DNA from: Silene conica
Lineage: Eukaryota; Streptophyta; Magnoliopsida; Caryophyllales; Caryophyllaceae
Assembly: GCA_029255685.2 (NCBI GenBank)
Contig: CM055315.2
Coordinates: 70,833,681-70,897,680 of the forward strand
Length of the DNA stretch: 64,000 nt
Direction: 5' to 3'
Part shown: positions 1 through 12,208 of the stretch, in pieces
How the letters are laid out: every line of letters begins with the position of its first letter
How positions within the stretch are numbered: the stretch's first letter is position 1
Program-made: the position numbers and the translations under genes
The notes under the pieces: model-generated
Told to the model about the DNA's origin: nothing
Seen by the model: the letters and a program-made list of their open reading frames with translations, nothing else
Database searches by the model: none

Positions 1-384
1 ATAATCTAATTAATAAAGTTAGAGATTAGAATTATTACCTGATCGATACGAGAACTAGCATCCATATATAGTGGAAAAATAATGAGAAAAAGTCCATAAA
101 AGGCATGAATGAGTAACACTCAAGAAAGTTAAAACATCAAAAAAGTTGAAATTCATCTTATATATCATTAGCTAGCAGGTATTCTAAGAGACAACCAATA
201 AAAAACTAAAAATTAACTAAAGAGAGAAAGGAAATTTTCAATAAAAATAAGAGTTATTTTTTATTTGAGGGGTCTCTCATTAACATTAACGAGAGACCGT
301 CTAGTCTCCTAAGAATTTGTCATCATTAGTAGGTCTTGTTTAAGACAACTCAACTCTCACCTTATTTTTGTATTATTTAAACTA
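1..384. other. Left flank of the transposon nest
   Basis: AT-rich sequence outside the Copia-A 3' LTR. I see no coding frame, RNA gene or primer-binding site in it. The five bases before the LTR (380-384, AACTA) would be the left target-site duplication, but the matching right copy cannot be located because the right LTR is followed by more element sequence. Confidence 0.5.
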
Positions 385-1904
385 TGAAGAGTCTATTGAC
401 CTAGATATACTCAAGAAGGGGGGATAGGGGGTTGAATTGAGTATGCCAACTTTTTCGATTCTTCTTCGATGTATGTTGATGAAGCGTGGTAATAGCAAGT
501 AACGAGTAAGAACGATAAAGTAAAAGGAGACACGATCTTTTGAAGTGGTTCAGTTTCACAAATCGAAACCTACGTCCACTATTCTCGATTAATAAAATTA
601 GTACCTTCTCCGGATTAAAATTTTATCAACCCAACTCGTACAACTTTGATGTTAGTTGTAACTCAATCTAGATACCGTAAAATATCTAGCTACGACAAGT
701 ACCGTTAAATACTTGCTTACAATGAGTACCGCTAAATAATCGAATTTATCTTAAGTAAATAAGATAAAGTCTTCAACAATTTCTTGTGTTCAATGATCTT
801 GAACGTATGAGAATATTCTTCAAAGCTTGTAGTCTTGATTACGAGATTTGACAATGATTGGCACGGAAAACGAGACGTACGAGAGGTTACGTTCGTTTGG
901 TTCTTGATATACGTGAGGCGTGTACTTCGTTACTTTTGAACGTGTGATATGGTATGTATATATATACTAATTTAGATCTAGGTTGAATAATCCTAGATAA
1001 TTTAGGAATATTACTTTATCTAGAATACTTATTCTAGGTAATATTTTAAACTTAATCTTATTTGATTTAGGAAAGCACTCTAATAAGATATTACCAATTT
1101 AAGACATAAGATAATATTTCCAAAACCTATTTGATTTAGGAAACATCTTATATCATAAAATATAGTATCCTATCTTAAATCAATTCCTAATTCTTGTCAA
1201 GATATAATATATTATATCTTTAACTAAATCCTAGTTTGACTTTTAGTAAATTAAATAAACACATGTTATTTATTTAATTAAACCTTAAGACAATATAAAA
1301 CGTGTTACTCAACCGCACGCAAAACGAGATACACGATCCCGAGGCGCACGGTTCCCAAGGTGCACGTTTCATAGAATACGTTTTCCGAGACATATTTCTC
1401 GAAGCACGTTTCTCTAGGAGTTTAGATTTTGACAATAATGGTTAGAATAAAATTCTTAGTATATTAGAATAAATAATTATCTCATAAGATAATTATTTTA
1501 ATTCTTTTTAACCAAAGAATATTTCTATTCCAAAACCATTTTAAGATTACTAAATTAATATATAACAATATATTAATATCACGCATAAATCTTTACGCTT
1601 TTATTTATTCCACGCAAATCTCATTTCTTCAAAAGTTATAGATACGACCTATAACTTAAGAAATCCTTGATGTCGTAATAAAACTTTTATCTTGTAAGTC
1701 TTCAAAAAGACTTGATACGAGCTTGATCTTTTCTTCAATCTACGATTGTATCTATACTTTGCTAGACTACGATCTTCGCTCTATAATTGACTGTACATTT
1801 AAACGCACGATTACACGCATATATATATCAAACATAATTGTCTAGACTTGTCATTATTAAAACATAAAACAATATATTAAATACATAGAATATATTACTC
1901 TACA
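385..1904 (-). repeat. Copia-A 3' LTR
   Basis: About 1520 bp, starting TG and ending CA on the plus strand. It aligns end to end with 39153-40665. On the minus strand it directly follows a polypurine tract (1905-1918). AT-rich with no coding content. Confidence 0.88.
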
Positions 1905-1918
1905 AATTCCCCCTTTTT
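1905..1918 (-). other. Copia-A polypurine tract
   Basis: On the minus strand the run AAAAAGGGGGAATT lies immediately upstream of the 3' LTR, the position where plus-strand DNA synthesis of an LTR retrotransposon is primed. The equivalent sequence beside the second LTR is at 40666-40679. Confidence 0.75.
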
Positions 1919-2592
1919 AATGATGGCAAGTCTTATCTAGAATCGTGTCTAAGTGTAACGTAGTAACGTTCCCCCTCAACATAATATTGGTCCTTCATAA
2001 TATAGATCAACTAGGGTTTCTAGTTTTAGACTAAACCAATTACTTAAAGAACTATAAGAGACAATACGTTACGACAAGGAGCAATCTTAGGCAAATTCGT
2101 AATCTAGATCGCATTATTTTTCCCCCTCTTGACATCATTGAAAAGACGGAAACAAAGACATAAAACGACTAAAATGATATAATACAAAACAAACCTAAGC
2201 ATGCAATTCTAAATCAAACACACAAACATAATTAAAATCAAGCAAACACGAAATACGAACGGTAAAACGGCACACAACCATATACTACAATGCCAAAAGG
2301 GCCGAATAAGCAACATAAAGCCTAATGGGCCGAATATATCAAAGTATGGCCTAATGGGCCGAATGTAGTTGGGTAAAGAGTAGAGTTTAGTACAGGTCAA
2401 CTGGGCCGATTTATGGATAAGGAAAATGGGCCACAAATACTAAAAGTTTGATGCAAAAAGGAATGAAGGGACAAAGGCAAGGGAAGGCTTTTGGAAACCG
2501 GACTCCACCACACGGCCCAAACCATCCACTGTAAGAGTCCAAGTCCAAATCTGCAAAACAAAGTTGTTAACACTACGAAACAGATACTAAAA
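1919..2592 (-). other. Copia-A 3' noncoding internal region
   Basis: Noncoding sequence between the extra ORF and the polypurine tract. It includes short direct repeats of a TGGGCCGAAT-type motif around 2300-2370. The whole stretch is duplicated at 40666-41352. Confidence 0.6.
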
Positions 2593-4080
2593 TTATTTGG
2601 GGTGACGGATGATGTGAGGATTAACAAAGTCGGGACGGGTACGATATTCTAACGTGTCCAACCGATCAAGGCAACTAGCCACATTACGTCCTCGAGCATC
2701 GATAGCACGCTCGAAGTTGAGGACCTTAAGGCAAAGAGCCTTCACCGGCTCCAAACACTTAGCTCCGTCCTCGAGTAACCCGCGACTATCTTGGACTAAT
2801 GCGCCACCTTGAGTGGTTAGAAAGTGATGACGATCACTCACCCCAATGATCTCCTCCTTCACAAACTTCAATTCACGGGTAAGATTGACGAGACTACCAT
2901 TAATCTTTTCCATCTATTCTCGTATATCAACATTCACACCCGACCCGTTAATATTCTCGGAATTCGCGTCCTTCAACCCAGCCACAAGCGAAAATAATTT
3001 GTCGACTTTTCCTTCAAGAACATCCCAATTTCCGTTCCCATTAACTTCCTCACTTTCTCGACCAAACAACAGATCACCATCCTTCCCAAAAATACCCATT
3101 AACTTCATAAGCTTGTCATTCATCCTATCCCGAGGAATGACACCATAGTTGTTCACATCAACTATTCCGGCATCAAATAACAACTCTGAAACCCACATGC
3201 CATACGGTATATCAAGAGTTGTACTAAACCGTTCCTTGACCAAAATTTTCGAAATCTGACTGATTTTAGCAAAGAACAGAGGTGCTAAGTTCACCTTAAC
3301 ACCCGTCAACCAATTGAACAAGACAATGGCTTCACAACAACTGAGTTTTTCACGACCACCCCGTCGTGGCAAAATCGAATTCCATAAGAAATTAACAAAG
3401 AACTTTAACTTTGGATTAAATGAACTAGTTAACAAAGGACTCACTTCCGAAGCCTCATTATCGAAATATTTCTTAATTTCCATTTTTTCCGTTTTAGACA
3501 CGTTTGCCCACTCTATACTCGGGTCAAGAACGAGCCCTTCGTTCTTTAACCCAAAAACCCGACACATATCTGTTACTGAGATACCAACCTCTTTCACATT
3601 AACAACCGCCACAACACCATCTTCGACTAATTTGACAGAAGCATAAAATTGAATAAGTTCAATTGGAAAGACTAGACCCGAAAAGTTACTGATATAAACC
3701 TATTCTTGAAACAGTAAAAAATCTTTAAAGAACTTGAGAGAAGGAGACCCGTCTACCCAAGAAGTCGGGTAAAATCTACCTGCATGCACTGAGTAAGGGA
3801 GTAAGCGTTCTATGAGCATACCTTCCTTTTTAGTCATCCGAACCTTCTCAAGACCATCTCTGGTTGCCTCTCCGGAAATGTCTCGAAACAGGGGTCGATG
3901 ATCTTGACCGGAAAACTCGTCTTCCATAACTGCTTTCCCTTTTTCAAACTTACGACGTTTGCTAGATTCGGTTTTTAGAATGGTGACAGTGATTGGTTCC
4001 GGGTAAGGTGGTGGTGAAGGTGTTGGGGTTGGTGATGGAATTTTGTGGCGAGAAGATCGTCGGGCAGAGATGGGAGGCAT
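2593..4080 (-). pseudogene. Copia-A additional ORF between pol and 3' LTR (env-position), two in-frame stops
   Basis: One minus-strand frame of 1488 nt opens at 4080 with MPPISARRSSR and a Pro/Ser-rich, basic N-terminus (about residues 1-40). A globular middle part with conserved Trp and hydrophobic residues follows, then a predicted coiled-coil C-terminal third. Two amber codons interrupt it, at about 3700 and 2914. At the second, the paralogous copy at 41353-42322 has TGG (Trp), so the stop is a point mutation. The position after RNase H matches the env-like or extra ORF of Sireviruses. I see no convincing signal peptide or transmembrane pair, so an envelope role is not supported. The middle part resembles plant 'putative transposon protein' domains, but I could not verify that. 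Function unknown. Confidence 0.7.
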
Positions 4081-4657
4081 TTTTGAGTAATCGGAAGTTA
4101 TAGTTGAGATTATGGTAAATTTTTGATCGGAAAATTTTAATGGAGTGTGGAGTTATGGTTGAGGTGATTTGATTTGAGGGATGAAGTTAGAGTGAGGGAG
4201 AGGACGACGGTTATGGGGAGTGATGGAGTGTAAGAATGGTAAAGGTGGGGTAGGCACATGAGTGGGGTGGGGTAGGTAGTAAATAGATTAGATAAAACTT
4301 AAATAATTTTTACTACTTTGGTACGTAATTTATTTGTTACGATTTGGTTGTTACGTAAAAGATTAACACAAGTTTATAATGAGTTACGTACTTGAGGTAC
4401 GTAACTATATGTTTATATATATAATATTTAGTATAATATTATTGTTGGCATGAATTTATTAATATTTGAATATTATTATTTTGATTTGAGAAATTGGTTG
4501 TGTACGTTCGTATAATCATGTAGCATGATATAATCAAAATTCGAGCATTCAATAGAAAACAACACACATAGGCATGCAGCGGAAAATACGGACACAGTCA
4601 TATAATTCTGTCTTTTTCATAGTCAATCATTGGGTTATTTTCAGCTCTTAAGATTGA
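4081..4657 (-). other. Spacer between Copia-A pol and the extra ORF
   Basis: AT-rich and noncoding. It has a G-rich stretch near 4185-4280 and otherwise nothing recognisable. It could carry the promoter or splice signals for the downstream ORF, but nothing in the sequence shows this. Confidence 0.4.
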
Positions 4658-6171
4658 TTAGGTGCCACCGATTAAACCAATTTCCAATCGTAAAGTCTCA
4701 AATCGTTCTCTAGCCAAAGGTTTAGTAAAAATATCCGCCCATTGTTTTTCCGTACTACAAAATTCCAACTTAATGTTTTTCTTTTCTACATGGACACGTA
4801 AGAAGTGATGTCTAATCTCTATGTGTTTTGTTCTCGAGTGCTGAGCCGGGTTTTTAGATATTATTATAGCACTCGTATTGTCACATGATATAGGTACACA
4901 TCCCACGTCAATACCATAATCAAGTAATTGTCGTTTTAACCATAGGAGTTGGGAACATACCAGTGCGGCTGCAATATATTCTGCTTCTGCGGTTGACAAA
5001 GCGACAGAATTTTGTTTCTTGGATGCCCATGATATAATACATGGTCCAACGAAGGTCGCAAGTCCAGAAGTACTTTTTCTATCTAAAGAACAACCTGTAT
5101 AATCTGCATCTGAATATCCTAATAGGTTAAAATTACAGTCCATTGGATACCATAGATATAATTTTGATGTTCCGATTAGGTATCTTAGGATTCTCTTAAC
5201 CGCAATCATATGCGATTCTTTTGTTGCAGATTCGAACCGAGCACAGACGCAGACACTAAACATTATATATGGACGGCTTGCAGTAAGATAAAGAAGTGAG
5301 CCGATCATACCTCTATAAGTAGTTTCATCAACTGACTTACCGTCCTCGTCTTTGGTGAGCTTCTTATCTGTTACCATTGAAGTAGGCATAGGATGAGAGG
5401 ATTCCATTCCGCGTTTCTTTATTAACTCTTTGACATATTTTTGTTGATGGACTTTGATACCCTCGTTCATTTGTTGAATTTGAAGACCAAGGAAGAATTT
5501 TAATTCTCCCATCATACTCATCTCGAACTTGGATGTCATCAACTCTGAAAAATATTGGCATAACTTTTTGTTGGTTGAGCCAAATATAATATCGTCAACG
5601 TAGATCTGGACTACTAATAGGTCGGAATTTTTACTCTTCAGAAATAATGTTTTGTCCACTGATCCTCTCTTGAACCCGCTTTCCAACAGAAACTTTGATA
5701 GTCTGTCGTACCATGCTCGAGAGGCCTATTTCAGCCCGTAGAGAGCTTTGTCCAATCTGTACACATGATCCTTGAGTTTGCTGTCAGGAAATCCAGGAGG
5801 TTGTTCGACATAGACTTCCTCCTGAAGATATCCGTTAAGGAATGCAGTCTTAACATCCATTTGAAATAATTTCATTCCTTTGTGTGCAGCAAATGCTATG
5901 AGCAAACGAATCGCTTCAAGGCGAGCAACAGGAGCAAAGGTTTCGTCATAATCGATCCCTTCCTGTTGATTGTATCCTTGAACGACCAGTCTTGCTTTAT
6001 TACGTACGATGACTCCTGAGTCATCCAATTTATTCCTGAATACCCATCTCGTTCCAATTACTGATCTATCTTTTGGACGAGGAACGAGATGCCATACTTT
6101 ATTCCTTTCGAATTGTTGTAACTCTTCTTGCATGGCGACTATCCAGTCAGGTTCTGTAAGAGCTTCTTTTA
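4658..6171 (-). pseudogene. Copia-A pol: reverse transcriptase and RNase H
   Basis: Single minus-strand frame read from the LINE insertion site down to a stop at 4658. The N-terminal part has the copia RT signature WHLVPRPKD, the KTAFLNGYL motif and LDKALYGLK. An in-frame TAG (about 5726), where relatives have Gln, is followed by the catalytic YVDD box (about 5590). The RNase H region contains GYSDADYTG, STAEAEY and the C-terminal ADIFTKPL motif. The frame is otherwise open across roughly 490 codons. The 5' portion continues on the far side of the LINE at 9277. It is inactive because of the stop codon and the insertions. Confidence 0.88.
6158..6171 (+). repeat. LINE target-site duplication, left copy
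   Basis: AAGAGCTTCTTTTA, repeated exactly at 9263-9276 after the LINE poly(A). The two copies are fragments of one uninterrupted Copia-A pol sequence. Confidence 0.9.
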
Positions 6172-9100
6172 ATCATGCCACTATTAGGCGCAATAGAAAT
6201 GGGATTAAGCAATTCATAAATAGAAATGGTGCTTGTATTACTGATCAAGACCTTATTAAACAAGAAATATCTAACGAGTTTGAACTTAGGTTTACAAAAA
6301 ATCAGCTTTGTCATTTTGATGAAAATGAAGACTTTTAGTCGATTAGCGGGTTAATTTCAGACGAAGATAACAATTTGCTTACAAGTAATATTAGTGTGGA
6401 AGAAATTAAACAAACTGTGTTTAGTTTAGCCGCAAATAAAGCTCCAGGTCCCGATGGATTTCCTATAGAGTTTTTTCAAAAATATTGGGATATTGTAGGA
6501 AATTCGGTAACTAAAGCGGTTTTAGCTTTTTTCCATTCAGGAAAATTACTAAAAGAAATAAATCATACTTTCATAGCATTAATTCCTAAAATTGATAAAC
6601 CTCAAACATCTAATCATTTTCGACCTATTAGTCTTTGTTCAACAATCTATAAGATTATTTCAAAAATCTTAGCTACTCGTCTTCGCAGTGTCTTGCATAA
6701 GATAATTCACCCGTTTCAAGGGGCTTTTACGCCTAATCGCTTTATTCAGGATAATATTCTTCTTGCCCACGAGATTTTTAACTCGTTTAAACGTAAAAAA
6801 GGCAAAGGGGGTTGGATTGCAATTAAACTTGATATGGAGAAAGCATACGACCGACTAGAATGGAGTTTTATTGAGGAAACATTTAAGCAAATGGGGTTTA
6901 CTATCAAATGGACCTCTTGGATTATGGAATGTATAAAAACTGTCTCGTTCTCAGTCTTAGTAAATGGAAGACCGGGAGACGTTTTTAGACCCACTCGAGG
7001 TACTAGACAGGGAGACCCACTCTCCCCGTATATTTTTATTATGTGCGCAGAGATTTTAACAAGATCCCTACAAAAGAATAGTGATCTTAGTTCTAGTGAT
7101 ATTGGTATTAGAATTGGATCTGGGATTGAGAAAATCCCTTTTCTTACTTTTGCAGATGATACGATCATTTTCGCTAAAGCCTCTAACCAAAGTTGTAGAA
7201 CCATTAAGTCTATTTTAGATATATTTTGCACAATTTCAGGACAGTTTGTTAACTTTGACAAATCCACTTTTCAATGCACTAGAAATATTGAGCGATCTCA
7301 ACGGGAATCCTTTAGAGGTATTTTCCTTATGAACGAGAAAGCTCATTTGGGAAAGTATTTAGGATGTCCTATAATAGATAGCAGAGTAACTAAAAATACT
7401 TTCGAAAATATTATTCAATCTTCTTGCACCCAGCTATCGAAATGGAAAGCAAATTCTTTATCACAAGCAGGTAGACTAGTTTCGATAAATGCTAATTTAG
7501 CCTCGAAGGGAACTTTTCAAATGCAAAGCTTTCTTCTTCCCTCATAAATCCATAAGAGATTAGATAAGATTAATAGAGACTTTCTTTGGAATAAGAATCC
7601 TTCACAACGCTCCCCTAGTTTGATTGGTTGGCATAAAGTTTGCTTACCAAAATCGATTGGTGGATTGGGAATAAAATCTTCTGAAGCCGCTAATAAAGCC
7701 CTTCAAATGAAACTTCTATGGAAAATCCTTATGGATAAGGAGAGTATATGGGTTAAAGTGATAACTAAAAAATACTTGAGAAATTGTTCACTATTTGATC
7801 ATAAGCCTAACTCAGTCGCTTCTTGGCAATGGCGTAAGCTTATGAGTCTTCGGACTCTCTTTAGAAAAGGATTGAGATGGCAGGTAGGTAATGGTAGCAA
7901 TATTAAGTTTTGGTCTGATAATTGGGTTTTCTCGCACCCACTTACCAGCATTACGAGTGATGATGATAATAGCCGCAATCTTAATCTTTTGGTTAAAGAT
8001 TTCATAACCTCTGACAAACAATGGGATGTTTGTAAATTAGCCAATTTGGTAAATAACGATATTGTGAATCAGATTACTAACATTCCGCTGCCACGTAATG
8101 ATATTCCAGATGCCCTCGTATAGGGGTTGTCCGTGGATGGAAATTTTTCTACAAAAACAGCAACTTGGTTAGCGCAAGGTTTGCTCGATCACGCTCATGA
8201 CAAATGTAACTTTCAGTGGGTTTGGAAATTGAATATTCCACCAAAATTGAAGTTTTTTCTTTGGAAAGCATGTGTTGACGGCCTTCCAACGAAAGATAGA
8301 CTTCTCAAAAGTCATATTAATGTCCCACCTCATTGCATTTTGTGTAACTATCCTGGTGAAAATAAAGATCATTTCTTTTACGATTGTCCTTTGATTAGGT
8401 CCATTATCCAAGAAATAAGCATTACTAGCTATAATAACTTTTTGACAAAGTATGATAATATTGCAAGTCAAAATTTTCTAATGAAACTTAATTATCTAAA
8501 AGACTTAATTTCACAAAATGATTTCATTAAGATCATTTTTATTTGGTGGAATGCATGGTTTTATAGAAATGATATTATCTTTAATAACGTTAATTTCAAT
8601 ATAAACAAACTTATTACGTTATGTAATAATAGCATTAAGGCCTGGAACGAAACTAGACATAAAGATCTCAACAATCCTGAGAGAGTAAAGTGTGTTAGAA
8701 ACACTTCTAGTAAGAAGGAAATCTGGTGGGAGAAACCTAGAAATGGTTTTTTAAAGCTAAATTTTGACGGATCGAGAATAGATGGCAATAAAGCTGCTTT
8801 AGGATATTGTATAAGAGATCATAATGGTGAAGTCGTGTTGCTAGGTGCAAAAAAGTGCGGATCTAATAGTATTATTGTCGCAGAAGCACTCGCCTTAAAA
8901 GAAGGTATTTTAGCCGCTAAACACTTAGGTATCTCTAAGTTAATTGTGGAGGGTGATAATTTATGTGTTATCAACTCCCTCCGTAGCACTTGGCAAATCC
9001 CGTGGCAAATCTCTAGTATTATCAAGGATGTGAAACTTGATCTTCATCTTTTCGATGAAGTGATAATTAAACATTGCTTCCGTGAAGCCAACAAGGTTGC

Positions 9101-9230
9101 TGACTTCATGGCTTCCGTTGGACATTCATGTCCAACTCTTTCGAGGTGGGTTGAAAGCCGGTGGCTTCAACTTACCTTACTCATTCGAAAGGATGAGATA
9201 GGTTGGTCCTATTCAAGAGGATCAACCTAG
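6172..9230 (+). pseudogene. LINE ORF2: reverse transcriptase, zf-RVT and RNase H
   Basis: One reading frame from the truncated 5' end to a natural stop at 9228-9230, interrupted only by TAG at 6336, TAA at 7545 and TAG at 8121. The RT domain has NKAPGPDGFP, the RPISLCS box, KLDMEKAYDR, GTRQGDPLSP and the catalytic FADD box (about 7155). A zf-RVT-like segment with Cys/His residues lies near 8310-8400. The C-terminal RNase H carries the acidic residues NFDG, AEAL, EGDN and NKVADF. With no frameshifts, only three substitutions separate it from an open frame. It is not functional. Confidence 0.9.
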
Positions 9231-9262
9231 TTTCCTTACCTTATCAAAAAAAAAAAAAAAAA
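6172..9262 (+). mobile_element. 5'-truncated L1-type LINE
   Basis: Non-LTR retrotransposon inserted in Copia-A pol in the opposite orientation. It is bounded by a perfect 14-bp target-site duplication and ends in about 18 A residues (9246-9262). The 5' end is truncated within ORF2, so the endonuclease domain and ORF1 are absent, the usual outcome of target-primed reverse transcription. Confidence 0.93.
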
Positions 9263-9276
9263 AAGAGCTTCTTTTA
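9263..9276 (+). repeat. LINE target-site duplication, right copy
   Basis: Exact copy of 6158-6171, directly following the poly(A) tail. Confidence 0.9.
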
Positions 9277-10304
9277 TATTGGTAGGTTCAATTATGGAGA
9301 GAAAGGAGTAGAAGGAACAGAAGTTGTTTAAGCTTCTTCGAGTTTGAACTCCTTCGGTAAGGCTTCCTATGATATTGTCCAGAGGGTGAGAGCCTTGATA
9401 TCTCCAGTTTCTTGATTGATTGTCTTCATTGCTACTGCTTGACTCGGGATTTTGACTTGTTCCCCCTGAATTCAAACCAGGGTTTATAGGAGAGTCAGGT
9501 ATAACTATGACCTCTTCCCTTTGGTTTTGATTCAAAGTTGTAGTTTCATTAACTCCAACTCTGGGTTCTAAGTCATTGGTTTGAGAGTTATCTAAAGTAT
9601 CATCAACTGTAGTTTCATCTCCCGCACCGTTTCCTCCCAAGTTAAGTTCATCGTTGATTCCTTGAATTTCGCCTTCATCATTATTTTCTATTTCTGGAGG
9701 ATCTTCCCTTGACAAACAAAAGTCTGGTTCGTCTAGATTTTCCTCTTCGTCCTGTAAAGGCTTATCAAAGGCATTATTCTCATCAAAGATAACATGTATA
9801 CTCTCTTCTATGCATAAGGTACGTTTATTAAAAACTTTATAAGCTTTACTATGATTAGAATATCCTATAAAAATCGCCTCATCACTTCTAGGGTCAAATT
9901 TGCTTAAACAATTTTTACCATTGTTATGAACGAAGCATTTACTCCCAAAACATCTTAGATGTGATATATTAGGGTTGCGACCACGTAAAAGTTCATAAGG
10001 TGTCTTTTTGAGGATAGGTCTAATCATAGCACGATTATGAATATAGCAAGCTGTACTAATAGCCTCAGCCCAAAAGTTTCTAGGTAGACCACTACAAAGA
10101 AGCATTGTTCTAGCCATGTCTTCTAGGGTTCTGTTCATGCGTTCTACTACTCCGTTTTGTTGTGGTGTTCTAGGTGCAGAGAAGTTATGTCCAACACCGT
10201 TGGATTTACAAAATTCAATAAAAGCATGGTTGTCAAACTCAGTTCCATGGTCAGTTCGAATAGTTACTAGATTAGTTTTTAATTTGTTTTGGACAAGTTT
10301 CATG
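9277..10304 (-). pseudogene. Copia-A pol: integrase core, C-terminus and IN-RT linker
   Basis: Minus-strand frame starting at the Tekay insertion site (10304). It contains the second catalytic Asp (RTDHGTEFDN), the catalytic Glu region (QQNGVVERMNRT) and the copia integrase C-terminal GKN/IFIGYS segment. A long acidic Asn/Glu/Ser-rich linker leads into RT beyond the LINE. The first catalytic Asp and the HHCC zinc finger are missing. They would have lain on the other side of the Tekay insertion and have been lost. Confidence 0.87.
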
Positions 10305-11167
10305 TGTAATACCTCTAAAATTTAGACGCGATAACTGAGTTTATTTGTTTGTGTTGATAGTTAAGTTTATTTGTTAAGTAACAAATCGATTTATGAGATT
10401 AGGTTGTTATGAGGGTTCGAACCCTAGACCTCTAGCCCTATGTTTAGGTCGTGGTGGGGATCGATCCCTAGACCTTATGCGCGTGGCTTGGGCCTCGTAA
10501 TGTGTGCCACAACCCCAAGCCCACGGCTGTTTTAAAAATAGCTCCACAAAACCCTACTAAGAGACCATGCTACCGCCACCCTTTTAACACCTTCCATAAA
10601 CCCTAAACTTACCCTAATCCTCATTCCTATATCCCATACCTACAGCCGTCACAGCATAGAATAAAGAGGCAGTAATCACGGTGGTCTTAGGTGGGCGTAA
10701 GGCGGCTCGATTTGACTGAGAAGTTGGGTATGTCACCTCTCGTTGTAATTCCAGCTTTGGTTTGTGTTTTCATCGTTTAAGTATTCGTCTATAACACGAT
10801 CTACCTTCAATGTTTTTGCACAAATTCGTAATATAACATGCAATGAACATATGTAATCTGTTAGATGGTCGTCGTTGGCTGTTAAAGGGTGTTGCAAGAG
10901 GTGTTTAATACGGTGTCAGTAGAGTATGTCTTCGTTCTGTTTTTATAATATTCTGATTGCAGTATTTTGTTTACGTTCTACTGAGGTTTTGTGTTGAGAT
11001 CGGTGGTTGGGTTGTACGGGTCTTTGGTCGGGCAGCCAGGTGGTAGTCAGGGGTGGTCATGGCGGAAGGCTGGGTGGTTCCAGGTGGCGTAATTAGGGTC
11101 GATTAGGGTGGTTCTGGTGGTAGTCTGTTCTGGGATTTCTTCACCTTGTTACGGTCTGGTTGTTGGG

Positions 11168-11214
11168 GGTGGTACCACCGCTGACTCGGGGGAGGTCGGT
11201 GCGGTGGTACCACC
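11168..11214. repeat. Paired 12-bp palindrome GGTGGTACCACC in Tekay LTR
   Basis: Perfect palindromes at 11168-11179 and 11203-11214, 35 bp apart. They are conserved in the 3' LTR at 26229-26240 and 26264-26275. The function is unknown; they could be protein-binding sites in the LTR. Confidence 0.7.
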
Positions 11215-11534
11215 GTGGTTTAATGTACGGTGTCAGGGGGATGTTTAGGTGTCGGTCTAGGGTGGTTGGCTGGTCTGGGTGGCTGTCGATGTGGGGTCTG
11301 TTCAGGGTGGTCTGGTTTGCGGTTAAGGGTCTGGTTTGAGTTTGGGGGTCTGTGTTGGGGTTGTCGGCGAATGTCGTGGGGTGTGACGGTGTTGTGGTGG
11401 TAGATGGGGGTCAGAGGTGTTGGAAGGCAGCGTGTGTTGGTGTTCGTATGGGTGGTTCATGTGGTTGTCGTGGGTTTGATGTCGGGTACAAGGGGTGTGT
11501 GTTTTTCGAGCCATTCTAAACAATTTTCCATGTC

Positions 11535-11609
<75 letters not shown>
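11535..11609 (+). repeat. (TTA)n microsatellite
   Basis: About 25 uninterrupted trinucleotide units. The 3' LTR copy (about 26596-26649) is roughly seven units shorter, so the array has changed length since insertion. Apparent reading frames here are poly-Tyr or poly-Ile artefacts. Confidence 0.92.
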
Positions 11610-12100
11610 GTATTATTTTATTTTTTTATTTATGTTGTGTTAGTGTTATTATTTCTAATAGTGCCTTATTATTTTCTTACGGTTTCGAGTCGGGTTATTT
11701 AAATATGCGAGTCGGGAATTATTTAAGTCATGGGACGTCTATATTTGGAAAGTTACTATATCGGGAAAGTTTCTATTTTTGGAAACTTTTCACTTTTGGA
11801 AGGTTGTCATTTATAGTAAGTATGAATGTTAGGGGGTTCATGTAAGTTATTAATTCGTTACGTATACCTGTCTAGGTAGCGAGTTTCGCGTGGAACATTT
11901 CTAAGCAAGCCTCGGATTTAACTACGTACCTTGCTAATCCAGGTAGGGGAAAATACTGGTTTATAATAATGTGCAATCTGTTCTCATTTGACATTAAGCA
12001 TGTTTGCTATATAACATCATGTGATCGTTGTATTGAGTTATTACCTTATTCTGTGATATTATACGATATGAATATATATTGGGTCTTGTGATATGGTGTT

Positions 12101-12208
12101 GGATCGGTGCGGAGTATATTTGGTGTTGGATCGGTGCGGAGTTTATTTGGCGTTGGATCGGTGCGGAGTTTAATTGGCGTTGGATCGATGCGGAGTTTAT
12201 TATATTGT
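12101..12208 (+). repeat. 27-bp minisatellite, four copies
   Basis: GGATCGGTGCGGAGT-type units start at 12101, 12128, 12155 and 12182, an exact 27-bp period. The same four copies are present in the 3' LTR near 27141-27248. One substitution distinguishes the last unit between the two LTRs. Confidence 0.88.

Noticed and set aside
11404..11845. Frames encoding poly-Tyr or poly-Ile in the Tekay LTR (also 26465-26885)
   Set aside because: Translation of the TTA microsatellite. It lies inside an LTR and has no homology.
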